Assembly: GCA_964537075.1 (NCBI GenBank)
Contig: CAZIBB010000010.1
Coordinates: forward strand, 1 to 23,885
Direction: 5' to 3'
DNA: 23,885 nt
Origin: CAYTED01 sp964537075
GTDB taxonomy: Bacteria; Patescibacteriota; Minisyncoccia; Moranbacterales; UBA1568
Below are positions 15,105 to 22,410 of this stretch, piece by piece; positions within the stretch are counted from its first letter, which is position 1; every line of letters begins with the position of its first letter. Both the position numbers and the translations under genes were made by a program. The notes below the pieces were generated by a model, which saw nothing but the letters and a program-made list of their open reading frames with translations, was not told where the DNA came from and searched no databases.

Positions 15105-16669
15105 TGGAGAAACTGCTCTCACAATTCAAAGAGAAAAAATGGCTGATAATGATATGTATCGGTGTTTTCAGTGTGGGGATTTTTCTTCGCACGTATCAGT
15201 TCCATGATTTTCTCCGGTTCAATGCCGATCAGTCCCGTGATGCTGGTGTTGTGGGCGATTACATCGATGGAGCGTCGCCGCTCCCGCTCCTCGGACCTAA
15301 GGCTGGGGGGACAGATTTTCGCGTCGGTCCGATATTTTATTACTTTCAGATAGCTTCGGCAAAAATATTCGGGAATGAGCCAGATGTCGTAGCTTATCCC
15401 GACTTGCTGTTCTCTCTTCTCGTCATGCCACTTCTCTTTTTCTTTCTTCGAAAATATTTTGATGTTCGAACTTCGCTTTTGCTTACCGCACTTTTCGCCG
15501 TGTCCCTCTATGCAGTCAAATATTCCCGTTTCGCGTGGAATCCGAATTCATTGCCATTTTGGTCAATCCTTTTCCTCTTTTCCTTGCATGAGATTGCTAC
15601 GGCAAAGGGTGTCGTGAAGAAAAAGTGGGCAGTGTTCGCCGGTATCGCTCTCGGGGTGGGAGTACAGCTTCACACCCTTTCACTGATCTTCTTTCCCATC
15701 ATCTCCGTGCTCGTATTCGGATCTTTGTTTTTCCAGAAGAAAATGCAGTGGCAATTATTTTTCATCACGATTGGCATAGCGCTCCTTCTCAATACCGGAC
15801 AGATCATAAGCGAGATACAAACCGGCGGAGCGAACACTACGGCATTTTTTCATGGCATCGGAACGAAGGAAAAGAAGGGCGGTGGCATGGCAAACAATGT
15901 CTTGAAGGATATCGCGTGCTATACGCAGGCAAATGCATATATTCTTTCTTCATATGACAGCGATGACGGATGCAGACTGAAGAGCGTGAGGAAGGGATGG
16001 AATCTTCCCGTATTTCTTGTTGGTTTAATATTTTTTATCGGCGGTATATGGCTCGCGCTTCGGGCTTTCCGGAGGGAACAAGATATTTCACGGAAATATT
16101 TTCTTGGGATAGTGTTCGCGTATCTCGCTCTTTCTTTTTTCGTTCTCCTCCCGTTTTCTTATGAAATTTCGATGCGGTTTTTCCTCGCGATGATATTCAT
16201 GCCATTCATATTTCTCGGTCTTTGGATCGAATATGCACTGGAGAAGTGTCCAAAATATGCGGAATATATGGTGATGATTCTCGTTTTCGCGCTGATGATC
16301 CTCAATCTCAGTGCTTCCTTCCGATCATTCTCAATTTCGAAATCGTATCTCACGGATTCAAATGAGGGGATGGACAACATGATGCTCCGAGAAGTGGAGC
16401 TTGCCTCGGCATTTGTCATATCGCATGCCTTCGGTGCGGATACAATCGCGATTGACGGGGATCAAAAATACCTTTTCAAAGGATTGAAGTCCATGAATTA
16501 CTTTACGAGCAGATCCGGCATCAGGCTCGTCGAGAAGACGAAGAAAACAGATCCGAGCTCCCCTGTGTTTCTCATAGAAAATACGAAGCATACGGATGAT
16601 ATCTTGAAGCATCGGGAGATAGGGGAGTTTCTCTCTTTCGGTCGATTCACAATTTTCTCTCTCAAATAA
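15104..16669 (+). CDS. GT-C membrane glycosyltransferase, type A paralogue 4
   Basis: A 521-residue polytopic protein, shorter than paralogues 1 to 3. Seen: FLRTYQFHDFLRFNADQSRD with Asp42 and Asp46, LPLLGPKAGGTDFRVGP, IFYYFQIASAKIFG, AYPDLLFSLLVMPLL and YSRFAWNPNSLPF. The outer loop near residue 270 has cysteines in DIACYTQ and DDGCRL, like paralogue 5. The start ATG overlaps the preceding stop by one base. GAGG at 15091-15094, 9 nt upstream, is a good ribosome binding site. Four nt separate its stop from the next ATG. Most similar by eye to paralogue 5, so these two may come from the most recent duplication; an alignment is needed to say so firmly. Confidence 0.85.
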   Translation: MEKLLSQFKEKKWLIMICIGVFSVGIFLRTYQFHDFLRFNADQSRDAGVVGDYIDGASPLPLLGPKAGGTDFRVGPIFYYFQIASAKIFGNEPDVVAYPDLLFSLLVMPLLFFFLRKYFDVRTSLLLTALFAVSLYAVKYSRFAWNPNSLPFWSILFLFSLHEIATAKGVVKKKWAVFAGIALGVGVQLHTLSLIFFPIISVLVFGSLFFQKKMQWQLFFITIGIALLLNTGQIISEIQTGGANTTAFFHGIGTKEKKGGGMANNVLKDIACYTQANAYILSSYDSDDGCRLKSVRKGWNLPVFLVGLIFFIGGIWLALRAFRREQDISRKYFLGIVFAYLALSFFVLLPFSYEISMRFFLAMIFMPFIFLGLWIEYALEKCPKYAEYMVMILVFALMILNLSASFRSFSISKSYLTDSNEGMDNMMLREVELASAFVISHAFGADTIAIDGDQKYLFKGLKSMNYFTSRSGIRLVEKTKKTDPSSPVFLIENTKHTDDILKHREIGEFLSFGRFTIFSLK

Positions 16670-16673
16670 TCAT

Positions 16674-18302
16674 ATGCGCAAACACATACAGCGGATAAGT
16701 GCCAGAGCGAAGGCGGTGCCGATCCATCACTGGATATTTCTGGCTATCCTGCTTTTCGGTATTTTTTTGCGGACATATGAGTTCCGGGACTGGATGATAT
16801 TCAATCCGGATCAGGCACGGGATGCATTCCTGATACAGGATATGATCGATGGGAAGACATTTCCGCTCATGGGACCGCAGGCAGGGAATACCGAATTTTC
16901 GCTCGGGCCGATATTTTATTATTTCGAATTCGCCTCGGCCCTGGTTTTCGGGTCATCAGTGGAAAGTATGGCGTATCCAGACCTGTTCTTTTCGATATTG
17001 GCGATAGTGCTCGCTCATTTCTTTTTCAGGAAATTTTTTCAGGAAAACATCGCGCTCATACTTACCTTCCTGTTCAGCATATCTTTTTTTGTGATAACGT
17101 ATTCGCGATTCGCCTTCAATCCGAATTCTATCCCATTTTTCGTGCTCCTGTTTCTTCTCGCCTTGTTGAAAATCATGAGTGATTCTCCGAAGGAAAAGTT
17201 TTTCTGGGCGGCGGTTCTCGGCGTTTCGATGGGTGTCGGCTTTCAATTGCACACGATACTCCTGATAAGCATGCCAGCCATGGCGGTGCTCGTTTGCGCA
17301 TATTTATTTTTTAAGAGGCGATTTATCTGGAAAAGCATGCTCGTCGCGTTCTTGTTTTTCCTTTTGTGTAATGCGGGCCAACTCTCCTCCGAAGTCCAAA
17401 ACGATTGGTTCAATATGAAGGTACTTTTCTCCGATATGAAGGGGAGTGGGCTTGATTCCGGTAAGAGTCAGTGGCGATCCATTGCAAACGATACGCTCTG
17501 CCATATTCAGGGAATGGTATATATCCTCTCCGCGCAGGGAGGCGGTGATAAATGTGAATTTACGACACTTCCGGAGCGTATCGGGGAAAAAGGGTGGCTC
17601 TTTAATCTGAAAAAGGTGGTATTCATAGGTATCGGCGCTATTTTTCTCTCCGGTGGATGGGCTCTTTTATTCTGGTATGCGAGCAAGGAACGCAGCAGGG
17701 AAAGAATGTACGCCCTTTGGTTGCTGACAACCTATTGCCTCGTAACGTTCATGGTTTTGCTGCCTGTTTCGTCTGCGATTTCGATGCGGTATTTCATCGT
17801 CGTTGAATTTGTCCCATTCGTCCTCGCCGGTTTTTGGATCCGGTTTATCGGGGAGTCGCTGCGTCATACCCGGGTGGCTCTCGCGAGCGTCTCACTTTTT
17901 GTCTTCATTCTTACGGCATTGCATCTGCAGGCGATCAGTATGCAGGTGCATGCGCTTGCCTCCGGGACTGCGAGCACCAAGGACTTCGCTATTTTTGGTG
18001 AAACAAAAGTCATGAGCCGCTACATACTGGATCGTTCAGGGGATGCGGAAGTGATATATCTCCATGGCAGAACGGATTATCTGTCGCGGTTTGACGCTTC
18101 CCTGAATTATTTCGCCGCGCAAGAAGGAAAAGTCGTGAGGAATGCGAACCACAGGGAATTGATCGGACGAGACGACCCGTTTTTTTATATTGCGAACAAA
18201 GGAAATGAGAGACTCAGTTCGAAGGAGATTATAGAGGGATTTTCTACCGAAGAAATATCCGTTTTCGGGAATGTAGCCATCGCCAAGATCGTCCGGAAGT
18301 GA
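16674..18302 (+). CDS. GT-C membrane glycosyltransferase, type A paralogue 5
   Basis: A 542-residue polytopic protein. Seen: FLRTYEFRDWMIFNPDQARD with Asp46 and Asp50, FPLMGPQAGNTEFSLGP, IFYYFEFASALVFG, AYPDLFFSILAIVL and YSRFAFNPNSIPF. An outer loop near residue 275 shares NAGQLSSEVQ and the paired cysteines (DTLCHIQ and GDKCEF) with paralogue 4. The stop is TGA. The ATG has no visible Shine-Dalgarno, only ATAATCAT before it, and the 4-nt gap suggests coupling to the gene before. Forty nt separate it from the type B gene that ends the run. As for the other paralogues, the family suggests sugar transfer from a polyprenyl-phosphate donor outside the membrane; the acceptor is not known. Confidence 0.85.
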   Translation: MRKHIQRISARAKAVPIHHWIFLAILLFGIFLRTYEFRDWMIFNPDQARDAFLIQDMIDGKTFPLMGPQAGNTEFSLGPIFYYFEFASALVFGSSVESMAYPDLFFSILAIVLAHFFFRKFFQENIALILTFLFSISFFVITYSRFAFNPNSIPFFVLLFLLALLKIMSDSPKEKFFWAAVLGVSMGVGFQLHTILLISMPAMAVLVCAYLFFKRRFIWKSMLVAFLFFLLCNAGQLSSEVQNDWFNMKVLFSDMKGSGLDSGKSQWRSIANDTLCHIQGMVYILSAQGGGDKCEFTTLPERIGEKGWLFNLKKVVFIGIGAIFLSGGWALLFWYASKERSRERMYALWLLTTYCLVTFMVLLPVSSAISMRYFIVVEFVPFVLAGFWIRFIGESLRHTRVALASVSLFVFILTALHLQAISMQVHALASGTASTKDFAIFGETKVMSRYILDRSGDAEVIYLHGRTDYLSRFDASLNYFAAQEGKVVRNANHRELIGRDDPFFYIANKGNERLSSKEIIEGFSTEEISVFGNVAIAKIVRK

Positions 18303-18342
18303 GAGTAGGGAGAATCATAAGAATCAATCATCACTTGTCGAT

Positions 18343-20205
18343 ATGCCAAACAGCGAACAGAAAATCATCGGTTTGTTTCTCGCTCTCATAGTTGTCATAC
18401 AGCTTTCTTTCGGTCTCCCGAGACTGGTCGAATATTCCGCCGTAGACGAGCATCTGTGGACATATGAAAGAATCCCGCAGTTTTGGAACGCGATTCAGGA
18501 GTCTCATTGGAAAAAAACGAATATCAATGACAAGCCGGGGATTACCGTGGCTCTGGTTTCTGGTCCCGGTATGCTGGCCGTGGACCCGGAGCCTTTCGAT
18601 TCTCTTCGCGTGGAACCAAAGACATCCGTGCAAGCAGCGCTCATGGAAAAGATAAATTTTTCCTTTCGACTCCCGATCTATCTTTTCACGTTGTGCATGC
18701 TTCCGGTTTTCTACTTTCTCCTGCGGAAACTTCTCGGCCCTTCCATCGCTCTTTTTTCGACTGCTTCCATCTACCTCTCGCCGATCGTTCTGGGGATATC
18801 CCTTATCATTAATCCGGATTCGCTTTTCTGGATTTTTCTTCCGCTCTCGATCATAAGCTTCCTCGTTTTTCAGAAGCATATGCAAAGCAGGTATGCATAT
18901 TTGTGTGGAGTATTCCTCGGACTGGCGCTTCTGACCAAATATGTATCCGCCATCCTTTATGTCTATCTGCCGGTCATTATTTTCTTCGGAGCAATTTTTT
19001 CGACCAACGCGAGTGATGCGCGGAATTTCTTGAAACGATCATTCATCGGTTATGGCAAGGTGCTTCTCGCTTCCGTCGCGACCGTTCTCATACTGTATCC
19101 GGCCACGTGGGTGCGACCGGAGCTTATTCTCACGACCACCTTTTTGAGTCACCCATTCGAGCCGATATGGAGATATTTCGCGATCGTCTCCGGGATATTT
19201 TTTATAGACATATTTCTTTTCAAAAGTTTCGTCAGCGCGAAAGTGGCAAAGTTGGTTGCTCCATACGGAAGAATAGCGCTCGGCGCGATTTTCTTGGCGG
19301 TATTTGCCGGAATATTCTTCTCACTCATGAATGCGTATTCCGGGATGAAGTTCTATGATTTTCAGTCTGCGCTCACTTCCGCTCGGATATTGGATGTCCC
19401 CCTCTCTTTTTCTCTGATTGCTTTGCGCGGTATCGCTACGGGTTTTTTCGTGCTTCTTTTCAGCATTCCTCCCGTTATACTGTTCCTTATTCTTTTCGCG
19501 CTTGGGAACGCGGTTTTTATGATATGGAAAAAAGAATCCGGCGATGAATTGATGGTCGTCAGCGTGTTTTTTCTTTTCATGCTTTCATACTATGCGGCTT
19601 CATCGATGAACGGTGTCCAGCCGACGGTTCGTTACCAAATTGCACTGTATCCGCTCGCCGCGATTATAGCCGCGATCGGTCTCCATCAATTTTTACAAAA
19701 ATTTTCGGTGACGCGCGCCATGTCTCATTTGATGGCGGGGGTATTTCTCATCGGGACGCTGTCACTCAGTTTATTTTTCATTCGCCCGTATTATTTCGCC
19801 TATGCTTCAGAGCTTCTTCCTCACCGATACGTTCTCAACATGAAGGATATGGGGGATGGGAGCTATGAGGCGGCGGAGTATTTGAATGCACAGCCAGATG
19901 CAGGACGTTTGTATATTTGGTCTGATAAGGTTGCGGTATGCGAGTACTTTATCGGTCGTTGCGAAGTGAGTTTGAAACAAAAAAACTTAGAAGGCATCTA
20001 TTTTGACTATTTCGTCATTTCCAATGGCCGTGAACCGAAAACGAGATATTTTATCAGTATCCGAAATATCGTTTTGCCGGAATTTCTTCGCTTGCAGGAA
20101 CTCTATACCTCCGATGATTTCGAGGGTCATACGATAGTGATTGATCGGCGACCGGGCAATTTCGTGAAAATAGTCAAAAATCCCATTCCTAAAACTTCGT
20201 TTTAG
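18343..20205 (+). CDS. GT-C membrane glycosyltransferase, type B paralogue 2
   Basis: A 620-residue polytopic protein and clear paralogue of the gene at 9650-11485. Shared along the length: the acidic pair in SAVDEHLWTYERI (Asp35-Glu36), NDKPGITVA, FRLPIYLF, LGISLIINPDSL, LGLALLTKYV, TVRYQIALYPLA, KDMGDGSYEAAEYL, and WSDK-x-AVC-x6-C. Full-length likeness shows a duplication rather than a shared domain only. It closes the rightward run. The last residues before the stop are encoded by the left arm, loop and part of the right arm of a hairpin at 20184-20210 that serves the opposing gene as a terminator; the stop codon (20203-20205) lies in the right arm. Start at ATG 18343 is the only in-frame choice that keeps the first membrane helix near the N-terminus. 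Confidence 0.87.
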   Translation: MPNSEQKIIGLFLALIVVIQLSFGLPRLVEYSAVDEHLWTYERIPQFWNAIQESHWKKTNINDKPGITVALVSGPGMLAVDPEPFDSLRVEPKTSVQAALMEKINFSFRLPIYLFTLCMLPVFYFLLRKLLGPSIALFSTASIYLSPIVLGISLIINPDSLFWIFLPLSIISFLVFQKHMQSRYAYLCGVFLGLALLTKYVSAILYVYLPVIIFFGAIFSTNASDARNFLKRSFIGYGKVLLASVATVLILYPATWVRPELILTTTFLSHPFEPIWRYFAIVSGIFFIDIFLFKSFVSAKVAKLVAPYGRIALGAIFLAVFAGIFFSLMNAYSGMKFYDFQSALTSARILDVPLSFSLIALRGIATGFFVLLFSIPPVILFLILFALGNAVFMIWKKESGDELMVVSVFFLFMLSYYAASSMNGVQPTVRYQIALYPLAAIIAAIGLHQFLQKFSVTRAMSHLMAGVFLIGTLSLSLFFIRPYYFAYASELLPHRYVLNMKDMGDGSYEAAEYLNAQPDAGRLYIWSDKVAVCEYFIGRCEVSLKQKNLEGIYFDYFVISNGREPKTRYFISIRNIVLPEFLRLQELYTSDDFEGHTIVIDRRPGNFVKIVKNPIPKTSF

Positions 20206-20210
20206 GAATG
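20184..20210 (-). terminator. Intrinsic terminator of the second GH28 gene, embedded in the opposing gene
   Basis: CATTCCTAAAAC (20184-20195) and GTTTTAGGAATG (20199-20210) form a 12-bp perfect stem with a 3-nt loop. On the minus strand it is followed by GGATTTTT. It lies 25 bp past the stop of the leftward GH28 gene and inside the last codons of the rightward GT-C gene. Confidence 0.7.
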
Positions 20211-20235
20211 GATGAGCTGCTTGGTTGCGTGATTT

Positions 20236-21696
20236 TTACTCAATCAAGAGGGGTTTTCCCTTGATGGTGACGGTAACATTCTTAAAGAGCCTGCTCTTTA
20301 TATTTTCGAGTGTCGTGCCTCGCGAAGAAAATATGGAGATATTTTCCAGAGTGATATTTTCCAGAGGACTTTCCGGAAGGCCGGAGAGCAGAAGTGAGTC
20401 TTTCGTTCTTCGGCATTCCACATTTTTTATTTCTATATTGCGGAAAATCGGTAATTTATTTTCATCATAACCACTGATCGGCGTGCCGTAATTCAGGTCC
20501 ACTTGGATGGCGCCAAGGTTCATTCTGCGCATAAAAACATTGTCTATCCAGATATTCTCGACAATGCCGCCTCTTCCGCGCATTGACTTGAAACGGATGC
20601 CAAAATCAGCCACTTGGATATCGATGTTGTATACCAGCACATTTCGTATATCGGCTGACATTTCACTTCCGATGGCGATACCACTGTTCGCATCTTCAAT
20701 TATCAGATCATGAATAATGATGTTCTCGGATGATTTGTTTATTCTCCATCCGTCGTGATCTTTTCCTGATTTGATGACGACCGCATCATCTCCCGTATTG
20801 AGAGAGGAGTTGTTGATAATGACATTGCGTGAGGAGTCGATGACGATGCCGTCGGTATTTCTTTTCTCAGTGTCGATGGAAATATTCTTGATGGTGATAT
20901 TTCTGCTGTATACCGGATGAAGCGTCCAGCCTGGACTATTGAAAATCTTTATTTCTTCCACGAGAATGTTTTCGCAATTGATGAATTCTATGAATGATGG
21001 TTGAATCGCATCTTTCTCCGTTCCGAACACCCTTTTCTCGACAGGGATATTTCGAACGGACATCTCGTAGAGTTTGTTCGTCGCTCCTTTTTTTAGGGAG
21101 ACATCGGAATTGGAATTTTGCATGATGTCATTCCATGCGAGCCAGGCATCACCATTTCCATCGAGTTCTCCTTTTCCGGTGAGGGCGATATTTGTGCAGT
21201 CTTTCGCGGAGATGAACGGGGAATAATTATAGAGTTCCATCCCTTCAAATCGAGTGAGGACGGGAGGGAGATAATCCGAGAATACATCACTAAAGAGCAA
21301 TCGTGCTCCTTCCTCCAGGTGAAGATTGATGTTGCTCTCGAGGCGTATCGGACCCGTGAGCCAAATTCCGGGAGGAATGATGACGGTTCCGCCACCCTGC
21401 TTCGCACAATCGGAAATAGCAGATTGAAAACTCTCGGTATTGAGAAATTTCCCATCCCCGATAGCCCCATAATCGGTGATGGCGCAGGTATGCTCTGGAA
21501 AGAGAATTTCCGGAAGAGCGGGCATGTGAAAGGGTATCGCGACGGATTTTTTTTCAATCAATCCTCTTTCGGATTTTTCTTCTTTGTTGTCTTTGAATAA
21601 GGGATTATTTGAAATATTCTCCCGGAACATTAAAAAAAGGACGGCAAGAGCCATGAGAAGGAGAATACCCATTATAAAAGGATTGTATTTCCGCAT
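20236..21696 (-). CDS. Membrane-anchored GH28-like beta-helix protein 2
   Basis: A 486-residue paralogue of the GH28 protein at 7988-9640. One membrane segment at about 8-24, a charged linker rich in Lys and Glu, then the beta-helix opening DYGAIGDG. GH28 signatures in order: NTDGIVID (NTD at 280-282), TGDDAVVIKSG (DD at 303-304), IAIGSEMSADIRNV (343-346) and IRFK (368-370), so RIK has become RFK. Also shared with paralogue 1: VFGTE-x-DA, SFIEF, HP-x-YS and GRGGIVENIWI. It lacks the extra C-terminal 50 or so residues of paralogue 1. I chose the ATG at 21696, which follows AAAGAAATC; a TTG ten codons upstream is possible. Expected role: cleavage of a uronic-acid-type glycan outside the membrane. 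It converges with the GT-C gene ending at 20205. Confidence 0.85.
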   Translation of the reverse strand: MRKYNPFIMGILLLMALAVLFLMFRENISNNPLFKDNKEEKSERGLIEKKSVAIPFHMPALPEILFPEHTCAITDYGAIGDGKFLNTESFQSAISDCAKQGGGTVIIPPGIWLTGPIRLESNINLHLEEGARLLFSDVFSDYLPPVLTRFEGMELYNYSPFISAKDCTNIALTGKGELDGNGDAWLAWNDIMQNSNSDVSLKKGATNKLYEMSVRNIPVEKRVFGTEKDAIQPSFIEFINCENILVEEIKIFNSPGWTLHPVYSRNITIKNISIDTEKRNTDGIVIDSSRNVIINNSSLNTGDDAVVIKSGKDHDGWRINKSSENIIIHDLIIEDANSGIAIGSEMSADIRNVLVYNIDIQVADFGIRFKSMRGRGGIVENIWIDNVFMRRMNLGAIQVDLNYGTPISGYDENKLPIFRNIEIKNVECRRTKDSLLLSGLPESPLENITLENISIFSSRGTTLENIKSRLFKNVTVTIKGKPLLIE

Positions 21697-21729
21697 GATT
21701 TCTTTAAAAAATTTCAGGGAGTTCAAATC

Positions 21730-21757
21730 AGTATGCTTGTAACATTGAGAATAGCAA
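21730..21757 (-). promoter_or_regulatory. Possible promoter for the second GH28 gene
   Basis: On the minus strand, TTGCTA (21757-21752), a 16-bp spacer and CATACT (21735-21730), about 33 nt before the ATG at 21696. It begins just after the terminator of the preceding gene, which is a sensible place. The boxes are only partial matches. Confidence 0.3.
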
Positions 21758-21764
21758 ATTAAAA

Positions 21765-21812
21765 AGCTCCCGAGAAGTGTCCTGAATTTTCAGGGGAAAA
21801 CTTCTGGGAGCT
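21765..21812 (-). terminator. Intrinsic terminator of the small secreted-protein gene
   Basis: AGCTCCC (21765-21771) pairs with GGGAGCT (21806-21812), extended by GAGAAGT/ACTTCT with one bulged base. An inner stem CCTGAA/TTCAGG (21781-21794) sits within. On the minus strand the hairpin is followed by TTTTTAATTT. It lies about 35 bp past the stop at 21847. Confidence 0.75.
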
Positions 21813-21846
21813 CATATTGCTTTTCGTCGTACGGCGCGCCGGCAGT

Positions 21847-22233
21847 TTAGGTCGCGCCGATGCCGTAGAGGGGGTTTCCGTCGGTCGCCGCCAGGTCCTC
21901 ACGCGCGAAGCCGAGTGCGGGTGGTGCCGTCATGGAGAGGATACTGCCGGAGCAGAACCTTGCCAGTGCGCCGTCGATGTTGGTACGCTCGCCGGCAAGC
22001 GCGGTTGAGAACGGCACCGGACCCAAACGTTCATCGATGAGGACCCTGGCAGCCTGACTGTCGAGCTTGGCGATGAGCGGAATTCCCCAGGCCGGATCGG
22101 GCGAGGCGATGACGTTGCCTTGGGCAGCATAGGCAGAGGTCGTCAGCATGGTCGGCGGCTGGTAGGCAATCGCGACAGAGGCCGGCAGGGCAATTGTGGC
22201 CACAAGCAGCAAAGCGAGTCTCGTATGTTTCAT
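21847..22233 (-). CDS. Small secreted protein of unknown function, GC-rich
   Basis: I do not recognise the family. The 128-residue product starts MKHTRLALLLVATIALPAS, a clear Sec signal peptide with possible AxA-type cleavage sites near residues 23 or 37. The mature part of about 90 to 105 residues is Ala/Pro/Gly-rich with one cysteine (ARFCSGS) and ends NPLYGIGAT. The ATG at 22233 is fixed by GAGGAG at 22248-22243 with a 9-nt spacer, the strongest ribosome binding site in the window. Base composition is unlike its surroundings: two 60-base samples (21901-21960 and 22081-22140) are about 63-65% G+C, against about 42% in a sample of the adjacent GH28 gene. It has its own promoter, hairpin leader and terminator. 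Horizontal acquisition from a GC-rich, proteobacteria-like donor is likely; misassembly is a weaker alternative. Confidence 0.7.
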   Translation of the reverse strand: MKHTRLALLLVATIALPASVAIAYQPPTMLTTSAYAAQGNVIASPDPAWGIPLIAKLDSQAARVLIDERLGPVPFSTALAGERTNIDGALARFCSGSILSMTAPPALGFAREDLAATDGNPLYGIGAT

Positions 22234-22285
22234 GGTGGTCTTCTCCTCGTGCAGGTTGGACAACGGATATGCTGACCAGATATTC

Positions 22286-22335
22286 TCGGATCAGCAGGGT
22301 GGATACCATAATCGCTATCCAATCTGCTGATCCGA
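22286..22335 (-). promoter_or_regulatory. Inverted repeat at the 5' end of the secreted-protein mRNA (leader hairpin or operator)
   Basis: TCGGATCAGCAG (22286-22297) and CTGCTGATCCGA (22324-22335) are a 12-bp perfect inverted repeat. A second 6-bp stem TGGATA/TATCCA (22300-22305 and 22316-22321) lies inside a 2x2 internal mismatch, with a 10-nt loop. From the promoter at 22339-22367 the predicted mRNA would begin at or within the first bases of this hairpin. It ends 52 nt before the ATG. No T-run follows, so it is not a terminator. Confidence 0.6.
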
Positions 22336-22338
22336 AAC

Positions 22339-22367
22339 GGGATATTCTTCTGAAAGTACTGTGTCAA
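22339..22367 (-). promoter_or_regulatory. Sigma70-type promoter for the secreted-protein gene
   Basis: On the minus strand, a perfect TTGACA (22367-22362), a 17-bp spacer and TATCCC (22344-22339). The -35 box is the best in the window, the -10 box matches at three of six positions. The predicted start is near 22332, inside the hairpin. It begins 44 bp after the stop of the flippase gene. Confidence 0.55.
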
Positions 22368-22410
22368 TTATGCGGAATATTGAGAATCTCGTCAAATTTC
22401 CTCTGCTCTG

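Noticed and set aside
18300..18302. TGA recoded as glycine (Gracilibacteria/Absconditabacteria code)
   Set aside because: TGA ends several genes at sensible family lengths and does not appear inside conserved domains.
21833..21840. GGCGCGCC (a rare-cutter site) and the GC-rich block as cloning-vector contamination
   Set aside because: The site is part of a natural 10-bp palindrome, there is no vector, resistance or primer sequence, and the gene has a coherent promoter, leader and terminator.
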